Shown here: positions 52,249 through 61,158 of the stretch, piece after piece
Layout: each line of letters starts with the position of its first letter
Numbering within the stretch: the stretch's first letter is position 1
DNA from: Pseudomonas triclosanedens
GTDB lineage: Bacteria; Pseudomonadota; Gammaproteobacteria; Pseudomonadales; Pseudomonadaceae
Reading direction: 5' to 3'
Assembly (NCBI RefSeq): GCF_026686735.1
Contig: NZ_CP113432.1
Location: 5,631,001 to 5,695,000 of the forward strand
DNA length: 64,000 bases
Program-made: the position numbers and the translations under genes
Notes under the pieces: generated by a model
Seen by the model: only the letters and a program-made list of their open reading frames with translations
Told to the model about the DNA's origin: nothing
Database searches by the model: none

Positions 52249-54540
52249 TCAATTTTTCCTTGGCGTATAACCATCAGGGCTTTCAATTCTATGGCCATGA
52301 GCATCGGGAAACTCTAGCCCTTCGCACAATACCATTAGCGCACTAATGTATGCCTGATAGCGGGCCTGTATTCCATTGACACCCGATATGGCGGATGTGG
52401 TAGTCGTCGGACTCCCAAAGTTAACTGTAGCCGCTACCTGCCCAAATGGGACGCTGCTGTAATAGATGAACACATGAGTACCATTAACAGACTCTCTAAC
52501 CATATCCGGTGACAAATCAGCAAACTTAGCCGCTCTGGACCAAGACCAATAAGCCACTGCACTATAAGCAGCATCGACAGCTTTGGTTTCCACATGATCA
52601 CGCCACTGGATCATTTCTGGTGTCAACCCCGAGAAATTGCTATCCCGCAGCGCGTTGTTGCTATGTTGCTGATGTGCCGTCACCGCAGCATTTCGGAGTT
52701 GCTGCCGAAGAGTTTCACTGACAACACGCCCACGGAAGCGCCAGTACTTTATGTAGTTCTCGGCATGGGTAAGTTGCAGGAACCCACGGCCATCCCAAGG
52801 GAAATACCAGGCTCCTGAATTACCTTCGTGAAGCTTGTCGAACCATTGCGTCTCTTGCATCGCATTACCGAAGAAAGCCGCTAAACGCAGAGGACTGGCG
52901 GACAAACCATGGGTGCGCAGCGACTTATTGAGCTCGACCTTATAGTCTTGGATATTACTCTTGGCACGAGATGTGAGCGTGACCGGCTCCGACACCCAAT
53001 GCCCATGATCCTTACGCAATGCAGTCATCGGCAGCAGTTGGGTCAGTTCCGCCTGACTCAACCAGCCACACCTGCGAAACGCCTCGATGAACTGCCGGGG
53101 CGGAAGATGCCAATGGGTGCTGCCAATGCCGTCCAGGGCAGCCTCTTCCCAAAACGCCAACGCCTTCTGGTGAGCCTTCATCTCCTGGTAGCTCTGAAGT
53201 GCGGACTCATCGTTGTGGAAGATCCTGAGCCACCAGCCATAACGGGCATCGAAGCCCTCGTGGCGCCACTCGGTGGGGAACCTGAAGGCGAACCGCCTGA
53301 GCTTCTGGTGATGCTCCTCCAGCTTCGCAATGTTGCGAGCCTGCTCTATCTCGTAGCGCTTGCCTAACCAATCCTTGTCCTCGGCAGACAGGGGGTCATA
53401 GGCCGGGGAGCTGGCGATAGAGATCGCATCGGTGGTGTCGGGGAAAATGGGGTCTTCATCCAGCCTCAACACGGCACGCACGGTCGGTGACTGGCAGTGC
53501 GAGTCGTCGTCGGTGTCATCGTCGATCAGTTGCCAGCCCAGCCAATGCGGGAAGTCGGCATCACTGAAACAGGTCACCGTGAAAGCATTCAGATTGACCC
53601 ATGCGGGGCCACCGGGCAGCGGGATTTTCCGCCAATGAGCCGCCTGCGAGGGGCTCAAAGCATCCGGTCCGAGCACCCGCCCCCAGCGGAGCAGCTCGTA
53701 GCCCGCACTGGAGCAAGCCGGGTAGCGCTCACAGGCAATCTGATAGAGGTCGTATTCGAAGTCCTGGGGCTCCGCCAGCGTGCCAATCACTTCACCAGCC
53801 TCGGTAAAGGTGGTCAGCGTGCACTGCCCTTTCTCGTAGTGCAGTCGAATGAACAGGCTCTGCTCCGACCGGGTGACGATGGTGCCGGTGGAGTTGTCGG
53901 GATTGCTCCAGACATGGGGCCGCTCTTCGTAACACAGCACCTCGGGTGGCAGATGGAAATGCACGTCGCCCCAACAACTGTCTGTACGCCCATCGCTGCG
54001 CAGGTAATCCAGAACCGTGGTACTGCGCCCAAGCAAGGGAGCCGCCTCTTCGGTGATGATCTCGAAATGAATCTTCTTCGAACCGGGTTCCCTGATGGAA
54101 CCCGCCTGCCCCAGCACATCCCGCCGATAGACCTTACTGCCGACGCTCATGGCGCTCAGTTCAATGGTCGAGAGATGCTGGTAGAGCGAGTAGAACACTA
54201 CCTGCGCCTGCCCCCCTTCGCCGATCTCCGTTTCGTGGCGCAGGAGGATGCACCCATCGTCGGTCCAGGCGCCGCCGTAATTCAGCGGATGGGTTGCGTC
54301 GTTGGTGCGCGGGGTAGGTTGTCGTATGTAGACCAGGGTTCCGTCGGCAATTGCGCGAACCGGCAGGGACTTTCCACCTTCTTCGGGGGCAGTCAGGTGG
54401 ACGCCACCGTGCCAATTCAGATCATGGCTGACCGGGAAGGCCCCCTTGCCGGGGACGCCTTCAAGCATCGCACGATCAAGGTACGCGCCATCCGCCTCGC
54501 CGGGAGTCGAGGTTGGAAGAAAGGGAGGACTGATAACCAT
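52249..54540 (-). CDS. putative peptidoglycan-degrading effector: degenerate M23 domain plus GH19/lysozyme-like domain
   Basis: A 763-aa protein without a signal peptide. Residues ~38-165 follow the M23/LytM pattern: NWHGGVHLTAPEEG, VRAIADGTLVYI, YSLYQHLS, DVLGQAGSIREPG, KKIHFEI. The zinc/catalytic positions are H44, H48 (normally Asp), H122, K156 (normally His) and H158. Residues ~170-540 are linker of unknown fold. Residues ~540-740 resemble a GH19 chitinase/lysozyme: catalytic-type Glu563 in NAMQETQWF and FPWDGRGFLQLTHAENYIKYW in parts (582-600). GC drops toward the 3' end. With a secreted partner following at once, a type VI or similar cell-wall effector is the best reading; a phage lysin is less likely because no phage genes are near. 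Confidence 0.75.
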   Translation of the reverse strand: MVISPPFLPTSTPGEADGAYLDRAMLEGVPGKGAFPVSHDLNWHGGVHLTAPEEGGKSLPVRAIADGTLVYIRQPTPRTNDATHPLNYGGAWTDDGCILLRHETEIGEGGQAQVVFYSLYQHLSTIELSAMSVGSKVYRRDVLGQAGSIREPGSKKIHFEIITEEAAPLLGRSTTVLDYLRSDGRTDSCWGDVHFHLPPEVLCYEERPHVWSNPDNSTGTIVTRSEQSLFIRLHYEKGQCTLTTFTEAGEVIGTLAEPQDFEYDLYQIACERYPACSSAGYELLRWGRVLGPDALSPSQAAHWRKIPLPGGPAWVNLNAFTVTCFSDADFPHWLGWQLIDDDTDDDSHCQSPTVRAVLRLDEDPIFPDTTDAISIASSPAYDPLSAEDKDWLGKRYEIEQARNIAKLEEHHQKLRRFAFRFPTEWRHEGFDARYGWWLRIFHNDESALQSYQEMKAHQKALAFWEEAALDGIGSTHWHLPPRQFIEAFRRCGWLSQAELTQLLPMTALRKDHGHWVSEPVTLTSRAKSNIQDYKVELNKSLRTHGLSASPLRLAAFFGNAMQETQWFDKLHEGNSGAWYFPWDGRGFLQLTHAENYIKYWRFRGRVVSETLRQQLRNAAVTAHQQHSNNALRDSNFSGLTPEMIQWRDHVETKAVDAAYSAVAYWSWSRAAKFADLSPDMVRESVNGTHVFIYYSSVPFGQVAATVNFGSPTTTTSAISGVNGIQARYQAYISALMVLCEGLEFPDAHGHRIESPDGYTPRKN

Positions 54541-54620
54541 CTGAAGTCGTCACCCTTGATTGCAGTGGTGGGTTGGCTGGTGGGGGCGAACCTATCACTC
54601 ACCTGCGAGCTGGCTGACGG
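54541..54620. promoter_or_regulatory. AT-richer region upstream of the effector gene
   Basis: Contains the ribosome-binding site candidate CAAGGGTGA before the effector ATG. Upstream to about 54690 the sequence stays AT-rich, so the boundary of the acquired segment probably lies there. No promoter fixed. Confidence 0.35.
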
Positions 54621-54863
54621 ATGAACTTATTAATCAGATTTTTCTACACAACATTGGGAATGCCCGAACCAAAGCACCGCTTTGATGGGAGTTCGCTTGG
54701 CAGGGCGATGTTTGCCACCCCGGAACCCCAGGCCAAGGAGCAGCTGATGCAACGCCGCTTCGAAGAAAAGACAGCCGCCTGCCGCTCCAGGAGAAGCGCC
54801 GCCGGGATGCGTGGGCCGGCGGCGCCGCGCCGACAAGACCCGGCACGGCAGGCGACTGCGTAA
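54621..54863 (+). CDS. possible small protein, convergent with hutG
   Basis: An 80-aa open frame. The middle, around MFATPEPQAKEQLMQRRFEE, has Pseudomonas-like high GC at third positions, while the first ~20 codons are AT-rich. This would fit an old small gene whose 5' part was replaced when the effector module arrived. The stop lies 3 bp from the hutG stop. No family known; may be spurious. Confidence 0.3.
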   Translation: MNLLIRFFYTTLGMPEPKHRFDGSSLGRAMFATPEPQAKEQLMQRRFEEKTAACRSRRSAAGMRGPAAPRRQDPARQATA

Positions 54864-54866
54864 AAC

Positions 54867-55670
54867 TCAGCGCCCGTAGCGCTCGCGGCCCCAGGCAATG
54901 AAGGTTTCCAGCATCCGGCGAATTACCTGCGCGGTCGGCCCGGCGAGATCGTCGCGGTAGCCGAACGGCGCCTGTTCATCCATGTAGTTGCACTGCGCGA
55001 GCTCCAGTTGCACCGCGTGCACGTTGTCCCCTGGCTGACCGTAGTGGCGGGTGATGTACCCGCCCTTGAAGCGCCCGTTGAGGATGTGCCGGTAGGCCGG
55101 GGCGGCGGCGCACACCGCAAGCAGCCGCTCGGCCAGCTCCGCATCGCAGCTCGCGCCGCTGTTGGTGCCGATGTTGAAGTCCGGCAGCTTGCCGTCGAAC
55201 AGATGCGGAATGACCGAGCGAATCGAGTGCGCATCCCACAACAGCGCGTAGCCGAACTCCGCCTTCAGCCGTGCCAGTTCGTCGGCCAGGGTCTGGTGAT
55301 AGGGCGCCCAGACCTCCGCGAGATAGCGCGCTCGCTCCTCGGCGGAGGGCGTCTGGTCATCCTTGAACAGCGGGCGGCCGTCGAACAGAGTTTCCGGGTA
55401 GAGACCGGTGGTGGCCGTGCTGTACAGCGGCTTGTCGTCGGCCGGGCGGTTGAGGTCGATGACGTAGCGCGAATAGCCGGCGGCCAGGGTGCTGGCGCCC
55501 AGCTCCTCGGCGAAGTCATAGAGTTGCGGGATGTGCCAGTCGGTATCGGCCAATTCGCGCGCCTCCTCCACCAGCCCGCGCTCCACTGCCGGAGTCAGGC
55601 GCAGACCGGGGTGCGGCATGCTGATCAGCAACGGTACGCGGCCGCGCTTGAAGTCGAGAACCTTATCCAC
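54867..55670 (-). CDS. hutG: N-formylglutamate amidohydrolase
   Basis: A 267-aa zinc hydrolase that turns N-formylglutamate into glutamate and formate, the last step of the five-step histidine pathway. [24 protein letters not shown] and [14 protein letters not shown] carry the conserved metal and substrate residues. GTG start at 55670 preceded by GAGGAG; overlaps hutI by 8 bp. Confidence 0.94.
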   Translation of the reverse strand: MDKVLDFKRGRVPLLISMPHPGLRLTPAVERGLVEEARELADTDWHIPQLYDFAEELGASTLAAGYSRYVIDLNRPADDKPLYSTATTGLYPETLFDGRPLFKDDQTPSAEERARYLAEVWAPYHQTLADELARLKAEFGYALLWDAHSIRSVIPHLFDGKLPDFNIGTNSGASCDAELAERLLAVCAAAPAYRHILNGRFKGGYITRHYGQPGDNVHAVQLELAQCNYMDEQAPFGYRDDLAGPTAQVIRRMLETFIAWGRERYGR

Positions 55671-56871
55671 GGGAGGCAATCTCCTCTGCGTGACGAATGA
55701 CACGCTTGGGCAGATCACCGCCGAGCCAGTAGGCCAGTTCGGCGGGGCGCTGGATGTCCCAGGCGATGAAGTCGGCGACCTTGCCCACCTCCAGGCTGCC
55801 GTGGCTGTCAGCCATGCCCAGCGCGCGGGCGGCGTTAAGGGTGACGCCGGCCAGTGCCTCTTCCGGAGTCAGGCGGAACGAGGTGCAGGCCATGTTCAGC
55901 ATCAGGCGCAGCGATAGCGCCGGCGAGGTGCCGGGGTTCAGGTCGCTGGCCACGGCGATGGCCACGCCATGCCTGCGCAGGGCATCCACCGGTGGTAGCC
56001 GGGTTTCGCGCAGGACGAAGAAGGCGCCCGGCAGTAGCACCGCCACGGTGCCCGCCTCGGCCATCGCGATGGCATCTTCCTCGGTCATGAATTCCAGATG
56101 ATCGGCGGACAGCGCGCCGTAACGCGCCGCGAGGCTGGAGCCGTGCAGGGACGACAACTGTTCGGCATGCAGCTTCACCGGCAGGCCGAGGCGTTGCGCG
56201 GCCTGGAAAACCCGCTCCACCTGCGCTGGGGAGAACGCCAGGTGCTCGCAGAAGGCGTCCACCGCATCCACCAGCCCTTCGGCCGCCAGCGCGGGAAGAA
56301 TGTGGCTGCACACCTGCTCGATGTAATCGTCGGCGCGGCCGGCGTACTCCGGCGGCAACGCGTGGGCCGAAAGGCAGGTGGTACGCACCGTTACCGGCAG
56401 CTCCTGTTCCAGGCGGCGGGCGACGCGCAGCATCCGCCGCTCGCTGTCCAGATCCAGGCCATAACCGGATTTCACCTCCAGCACGGTCACACCATCGGCC
56501 AGCAACGGGCGGGCGCGCCTGACGGCGCTGGCCAGCAGCTCCTCCTCGCTGGCCTCGCGGGTGGCGCGCACGGTACTGGCGATGCCTCCGCCGGCGGCGG
56601 CGATCTCGGCGTAGCTGACGCCATTCAGGCGCTGCTCGAATTCGGCGCTGCGGTCACCAGCGAACACCAGGTGCGTATGGCAGTCGATGAACCCCGGCGT
56701 CACCCAGGCACCGCGCAGGTCGGTGCTCTGTACCGGGCGCTCGGGCAGGTCGGCGCGCGGGCCGATCCAGGTGATGCGCTCGCCCTCGGTGATGATCGCC
56801 GCGTCCTCGATGATCGAGTAGCGACCATCGCGCATCGTCGCCGCGTGGCAGTGGTGCCAGAGGTGTTTCAT
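55663..56871 (-). CDS. hutI: imidazolonepropionase
   Basis: A 402-aa amidohydrolase of the third Hut step. The metal motif [12 protein letters not shown] (~residue 66) is followed by substrate and metal residues in [26 protein letters not shown] and [12 protein letters not shown]. Overlaps the HAL-like gene by four bases and hutG by eight, a tight operon. Confidence 0.96.
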   Translation of the reverse strand: MKHLWHHCHAATMRDGRYSIIEDAAIITEGERITWIGPRADLPERPVQSTDLRGAWVTPGFIDCHTHLVFAGDRSAEFEQRLNGVSYAEIAAAGGGIASTVRATREASEEELLASAVRRARPLLADGVTVLEVKSGYGLDLDSERRMLRVARRLEQELPVTVRTTCLSAHALPPEYAGRADDYIEQVCSHILPALAAEGLVDAVDAFCEHLAFSPAQVERVFQAAQRLGLPVKLHAEQLSSLHGSSLAARYGALSADHLEFMTEEDAIAMAEAGTVAVLLPGAFFVLRETRLPPVDALRRHGVAIAVASDLNPGTSPALSLRLMLNMACTSFRLTPEEALAGVTLNAARALGMADSHGSLEVGKVADFIAWDIQRPAELAYWLGGDLPKRVIRHAEEIASRG

Positions 56872-58400
56872 TGCAGCCTCCCGATGCTCGCGCCGATGCT
56901 GCGCAGTGCGGCGGGTTCGGCCAGCAGCGCGGCTGCGCGGGCGATGTCCGGCGCCAGCCAGCGATCACTGTCATAGGCTGGCACCCGCTCGCGCAACAGG
57001 CTCCAGGCGCAATCGGTGCCCATGCCGAAACGCTGCGGCTTGAGGAACTCGAACGCCTGGGCGGCCAGCAGGTACTCGATTGCGAGAATCTGCGTGCAGT
57101 TGGCGATGACCTTGCCGAGCTTCAGCGCGGCGCTGGTGCCCAGGCTCAGATGGTCTTCCTGCAGGCCGGAGGTGACGAAATTGTCCACCACCGCCGGCTG
57201 CGCCAACTGGCGGTTCTCACCGGCCAGCGAGGCGGCGACGTACTGCACGATCATCATCCCGGAGTTCACCCCGGGCTGGCTGACCAGGAACGCCGGCAGA
57301 CCGCTGACCAGCGGATTGATCAGGCGATCCAGGCGGCGCTCGGCGACTCCGCCCAGCTCGGCCACGGCGATGGCCAGGAGGTCGGCGGCCATCGCCACCG
57401 ACTCGCCGTGCGGGTTGGCCTGGGAGACCACGCGGTAATCATCCGGAATGCCCAGCACCAGGGGGTTGTCGGTGGCGGAATTCAGCTCCGTCTCGATCTG
57501 CCGTGCGGCATGGGCCAACTGGTCGCGCACCGCGCCGTGGATCTGCGGCATGGAGCGGATACTCAGCGCATCCTGGGTGCGGATGCCCTTGCTGGCGGCG
57601 ATCACCTCGCTGCCTTCGAGCAGCGCCCGCAAGTTCGCGCCGACTACCTGCATGCCCGGGTGCGGCTTGAGCGCGATGACCTCGGCGTCGAAGGCGTCGA
57701 TCTGCCCGCGCAACGCCTCGAAGCTCATCGCCCCGATCACGTCGGACCACTGCGCCAGGCGCGTTGCGTCGTCCAGTGCCAGGCAGCTCAGTCCGGTCAT
57801 GCAGGGGGTGCCGTTGACCAGGCACAGCCCGTCCTTGGCGCTCAGTTGCACCGGCTCCAGTCCCTCGGCGGCCAGGGCCTGGGCGGCGGGGACGACCTCG
57901 CCGCGATAGCTCACCTCACCAATCCCCAGTAACGCCACGCCGACATGGGCCATATGGGTCAGATATCCCACCGAGCCCTGGGACGGAACGCGCGGCGTGA
58001 TACCGTGGTTGAGCAGCGCCAGCAACGCCTCGACCACCCGGCGATGCAGGCCGGACTTGCCGTGGCTGTAGTTGGTGATGGCCGCGCAGATGATCGCGCG
58101 GGTCTGTTCGTCCTTCAGCGGCTCGCCGACACCACAGGCGTGGCTGAGCAGTGTGTTGCGCGAAAGCTGCGCCAGTTGCTCGCCTTGCAGCACCACATTG
58201 CACAGCGCGCCCAGGCCGGTATTGATGCCATAGGCCCGCTCTCCCCGGCTGACGATGCGCTCGACGATGCCGCGGGCATTGTCGATGCGCGCCCAGGCGG
58301 CCGGCGCCAGCTCCAGGCGCGCGCCATGCCGGGCAACGGCGACCAGCTCCTGCCAACGCAGCGGCCCGTTGCCGAGAATGACCGAGGAAGACGACGACAT
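56868..58400 (-). CDS. aromatic amino acid lyase family protein lacking the MIO tripeptide
   Basis: A 510-aa HAL/PAL-superfamily protein, counted from the ATG at 58400 after AAGGAG; an ATG at 58424 would add eight residues. It keeps the fold motifs: [42 protein letters not shown] and [11 protein letters not shown]. In canonical histidine ammonia-lyase the sequence GSVGASGDLAPLAH supplies Ala-Ser-Gly, which cyclises to the MIO electrophile. Here residues 142-152 read [11 protein letters not shown]: three residues are gone and ASG is absent. The substrate Tyr of the QDPYSLR segment is Leu (QDALSIR). It sits where PAO1, as I remember, has a second HAL-like gene. Activity as a lyase is doubtful; function unknown. 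Confidence 0.85.
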   Translation of the reverse strand: MSSSSSVILGNGPLRWQELVAVARHGARLELAPAAWARIDNARGIVERIVSRGERAYGINTGLGALCNVVLQGEQLAQLSRNTLLSHACGVGEPLKDEQTRAIICAAITNYSHGKSGLHRRVVEALLALLNHGITPRVPSQGSVGYLTHMAHVGVALLGIGEVSYRGEVVPAAQALAAEGLEPVQLSAKDGLCLVNGTPCMTGLSCLALDDATRLAQWSDVIGAMSFEALRGQIDAFDAEVIALKPHPGMQVVGANLRALLEGSEVIAASKGIRTQDALSIRSMPQIHGAVRDQLAHAARQIETELNSATDNPLVLGIPDDYRVVSQANPHGESVAMAADLLAIAVAELGGVAERRLDRLINPLVSGLPAFLVSQPGVNSGMMIVQYVAASLAGENRQLAQPAVVDNFVTSGLQEDHLSLGTSAALKLGKVIANCTQILAIEYLLAAQAFEFLKPQRFGMGTDCAWSLLRERVPAYDSDRWLAPDIARAAALLAEPAALRSIGASIGRLQ

Positions 58401-58424
58401 GCAGAGGCTCCTTGTGTGGGGCAT

Positions 58425-58446
58425 GCCGGGGAGCGCCCTCCCCGGC
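58425..58446 (-). other. hairpin between the ABC ATPase and the HAL-like gene
   Basis: A perfect 9-bp stem GCCGGGGAG/CTCCCCGGC with a CGCC loop, just upstream of the ribosome-binding site of the HAL-like gene. Possible mRNA processing or translation control. Confidence 0.5.
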
Positions 58447-58457
58447 CGGAAAAGGGT

Positions 58458-59273
58458 TTACAGCGCGGCGACGCGGCGCTGAACGAAACGGTCCACGTAC
58501 TCGTCGGCAGGCTTGTGGAGGATGTCTGCCGGCGCACCGACCTGGATCAGTTGGCCGTCCTTGAGGATGGCGATGCGGTTGCCGATGCGTACGGCTTCGT
58601 CGAGGTCGTGGGTGATGAAAACGATGGTCTTGTGCAGGGTCTTCTGCAGCTCCAGCAACTGGTCCTGCATGTCGGCACGGATCAGCGGGTCGAGGGCGCT
58701 GAAGGCTTCGTCCATGAGGATGATATCGGTGTCTGCAGCCAGCGCACGGGCCAGGCCGACACGCTGGCGCATGCCGCCGGAGAGTTGGTGCGGATAAGAC
58801 TTCTCGTAGCCCTTGAGCCCCACGGTGGCGATCCAGTGCAGCGCGCGCTCCTGGCATAGCGCCTTGCTCTCGCCGCGGATCTTCAGGCCATAGGCGACGT
58901 TGTCGAGCACGTTCTTGTGCGGCAGCAGGCCGAAGCTCTGGAACACCATGCTGATCTTGCGCCGGCGAAAGTTCTCCAGCGCTGCCGCGTCATAGGCGAG
59001 GACATTCTCGCCGTCCACCAGGATCTGCCCGCTGGTGGGGTCGATCAGGCGGTTGAAGTGGCGCACCAGGGTCGACTTGCCGGAGCCGGACAGCCCCATG
59101 ATGACGAAGATTTCCCCTGCCTCGATGGACAGCGAGAGGTCGTTGACGCCGACCACGCAGTCGGTGGCGGCCAGCACCTCGGCCTTGCTCTTGCCCTGGC
59201 GGATCATCGCCAGCGCCGCATCGGCGCGGGCACCGAAGATCTTGTAGACGTTCTTGACCTGGATCTTGCTCAT
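58458..59273 (-). CDS. hutV: histidine/quaternary-amine ABC transporter ATP-binding protein (HutV)
   Basis: A 271-aa ATPase of the ProV/OpuA type: Walker A GLSGSGKST, Q-loop VFQSFGLLPHKNVLDN, signature LSGGMRQR, Walker B ILMDEAFSALDP, H-loop ITHDLDEA. No C-terminal CBS domains. The ATG at 59273 overlaps the permease stop by four bases. HutV by operon context. Confidence 0.9.
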   Translation of the reverse strand: MSKIQVKNVYKIFGARADAALAMIRQGKSKAEVLAATDCVVGVNDLSLSIEAGEIFVIMGLSGSGKSTLVRHFNRLIDPTSGQILVDGENVLAYDAAALENFRRRKISMVFQSFGLLPHKNVLDNVAYGLKIRGESKALCQERALHWIATVGLKGYEKSYPHQLSGGMRQRVGLARALAADTDIILMDEAFSALDPLIRADMQDQLLELQKTLHKTIVFITHDLDEAVRIGNRIAILKDGQLIQVGAPADILHKPADEYVDRFVQRRVAAL

Positions 59274-60124
59274 TTGCTGGCCTCGTGGTGGCGCGAGCGG
59301 CCGTAGGCCTGGGTGATGCGGTCGATGACCACGGCGAGGATGACGATCGCCAGGCCCGCCTCCAGGCCCTTGCCGACGTTGAGGGTCTGGATGCCCACCA
59401 GCACGTCCTCGCCCAGGCCACGGGCACCGATCATCGAGGCGATCACCACCATCGACAGCGCCATCATGGTGGTCTGATTGATGCCGGCCATGATGCTCGG
59501 CAGCGCCAGCGGCAACTGCACGCCGAACAGTTGCTGGCGGCGGTTGGCGCCGAAGGCGGTGATCGCCTCCATCACCTCGCGGTCGACCTGGCGGATGCCC
59601 AGGTCGGTGAGACGGATCAGCGGCGGCGCGGCGTAGATCACGGTGGCGAAGATCGCCGGCACCTTGCCCAGGCCGAACAGCATCAGCACCGGGATCAGGT
59701 ACACGAAACTGGGCATGGTCTGCATGATGTCCAGCAGCGGCAGCAGCACGGCGCGGAAGCGGTCGCTGCGGGCGGCGAGGATACCCAGCGGGATGCCGAT
59801 CAGCACCGAGATGATGGTGGCGACCATCATCAGCGCGAGTGTCTGCATCAGCTTGTCCCACAGCCCCACCGCGCCGACCAGGAACAGCAGCCCGACGATC
59901 ACCACCGTCGGCAGCACGCGCCGGGTGGCATGCCAGGCGATGCCGGCGACGATGGCCAGCATCAGCCACCAGGGCGTGGCGCGCAGCAGGCTTTCAAGAT
60001 TGACGATGGCCCACAGCAGGGTGTCGGAGATGTGGCGGAACACGTCGCCGTAGTTGGTGACCAGGGCATCGACCCAGCCGTTGACCCAGTCGGCGATGGA
60101 GAAGGTGAAGCGCTCGGGGAACAT
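59270..60124 (-). CDS. hutW: histidine ABC transporter permease (HutW)
   Basis: A 284-aa ProW-like permease with about seven helices and the EAA-type loop DREVMEAITAFGANRRQQLFG in parts (~residues 175-200). It uses the betaine/proline (QAT) transporter architecture adapted to histidine in pseudomonads. Overlaps hutV by four bases. Confidence 0.92.
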   Translation of the reverse strand: MFPERFTFSIADWVNGWVDALVTNYGDVFRHISDTLLWAIVNLESLLRATPWWLMLAIVAGIAWHATRRVLPTVVIVGLLFLVGAVGLWDKLMQTLALMMVATIISVLIGIPLGILAARSDRFRAVLLPLLDIMQTMPSFVYLIPVLMLFGLGKVPAIFATVIYAAPPLIRLTDLGIRQVDREVMEAITAFGANRRQQLFGVQLPLALPSIMAGINQTTMMALSMVVIASMIGARGLGEDVLVGIQTLNVGKGLEAGLAIVILAVVIDRITQAYGRSRHHEASK

Positions 60125-60154
60125 GGCTCGTTCTCGCTAGTGATGCGTCGTGCA

Positions 60155-60176
60155 CGAGGGAGCGCAGGCTCCCTCG
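60155..60176 (-). other. hairpin between hutX and hutW
   Basis: A perfect 9-bp stem CGAGGGAGC/GCTCCCTCG with a GCAG loop between the binding-protein and permease genes, the same design as at 44150-44171. Confidence 0.6.
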
Positions 60177-60189
60177 CCGTTCTTCGGGC

Positions 60190-61158
60190 TCAGAGCGCGG
60201 CGTCGATCTTCTTCGCCGCGTCGTCGCTCACCCAGGTGTGCCACAACTCCGGGTGCTCCTTCAGGAAAGCCTTGGCCAGCTTGTCAGAGGACAGTTTCTC
60301 CTTGGCCATCTTCGCCAGGTTCTGGTTCAGCAGGTCGATCGGCAGATTGACCTTCTCCAGCACGGCCACCAGTTCCGGGGCCTGGTCGTGGAAGGTGCGC
60401 GACAGGCCGACCTGGATCTTCACATCCTTGTTCACGCCCGGCTCGTCCAGTTTCACCAGGTCCGCCTGCCCCATCAGCGGCGTCGGCGACCAGTAATAGA
60501 AGAGGATAGGCTCCTTGCGCTTGTAGCTCGACAGCACCGCCGCATCCAGGGCCGGGCCGGTGCCGGGACGGAAGTTGGTGTACTTGTCCTCCAGGCCGTA
60601 CTTCTTGAGCATCTCGGAGTTTTCCAGCTCACAGGTCCAGCCGGCCGGGCAGTTGTAGAAGCGGCCCTTGCCCGGCTCTTCCGGATCGCGGAACAGCTCG
60701 GCGTACTGGCCAAGGTCGGTGACGGCCTTGAGGTTCGGCGCCTTGGCTTCGATGTTGCGCGCCTTGTCACCCTCGATCACGAAGCGCGGCACGTACCAGC
60801 CTTCGGTGGCACCGACGATGGGCGCGCCCACTCCGACCACCTTGTTGGCGGCGGCGGCCTTGTTCCAGGCATCGCTGCGGCCGACCCATTCTTCGCTGAA
60901 GATCTGTATGTCGTTGTTGGCCAGCGCCTGCTCCATCGTGATGGAGTTGCCCGGCAGGCTATCGGTTTCGCAGCCGTAGCCGTTCTTGAGGATGAACTGC
61001 ATGACGTCGGTGAGCAGCATGCCGCTCTCCCAGTTCAGACCGGCGAACTTCACCGGCTTGCCACTCTCGCACCAGCCGGCGGCCTGGGCCGACGTCATCG
61101 AGCCGAGCAGTCCGGCAGAAAGAAACAGGCCCAGCAGAGTCTTCTTGGTGTTGTTCAT
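60190..61158 (-). CDS. hutX: histidine ABC transporter periplasmic binding protein (HutX)
   Basis: A 322-aa OpuAC/ProX-type binding protein with a signal peptide (LLGLFLSAGLLGSMTSAQA). The ligand-pocket layout NWESGMLLTDVMQFIL, EEWVGRSDAW and FYYWSPTPLMG matches the histidine-specific HutX group. A paralogue lies at the right edge of the window. Confidence 0.9.
   Translation of the reverse strand: MNNTKKTLLGLFLSAGLLGSMTSAQAAGWCESGKPVKFAGLNWESGMLLTDVMQFILKNGYGCETDSLPGNSITMEQALANNDIQIFSEEWVGRSDAWNKAAAANKVVGVGAPIVGATEGWYVPRFVIEGDKARNIEAKAPNLKAVTDLGQYAELFRDPEEPGKGRFYNCPAGWTCELENSEMLKKYGLEDKYTNFRPGTGPALDAAVLSSYKRKEPILFYYWSPTPLMGQADLVKLDEPGVNKDVKIQVGLSRTFHDQAPELVAVLEKVNLPIDLLNQNLAKMAKEKLSSDKLAKAFLKEHPELWHTWVSDDAAKKIDAAL

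Noticed and set aside
52249..54540. Prophage endolysin origin for the M23/GH19 protein
   Set aside because: No holin, tail, integrase or attachment site nearby, and the secreted partner gene fits immunity better.
56868..58400. Naming this gene simply hutH
   Set aside because: The family match is clear, but the MIO-forming tripeptide is missing and a key Tyr is Leu, so the enzymatic name would mislead.
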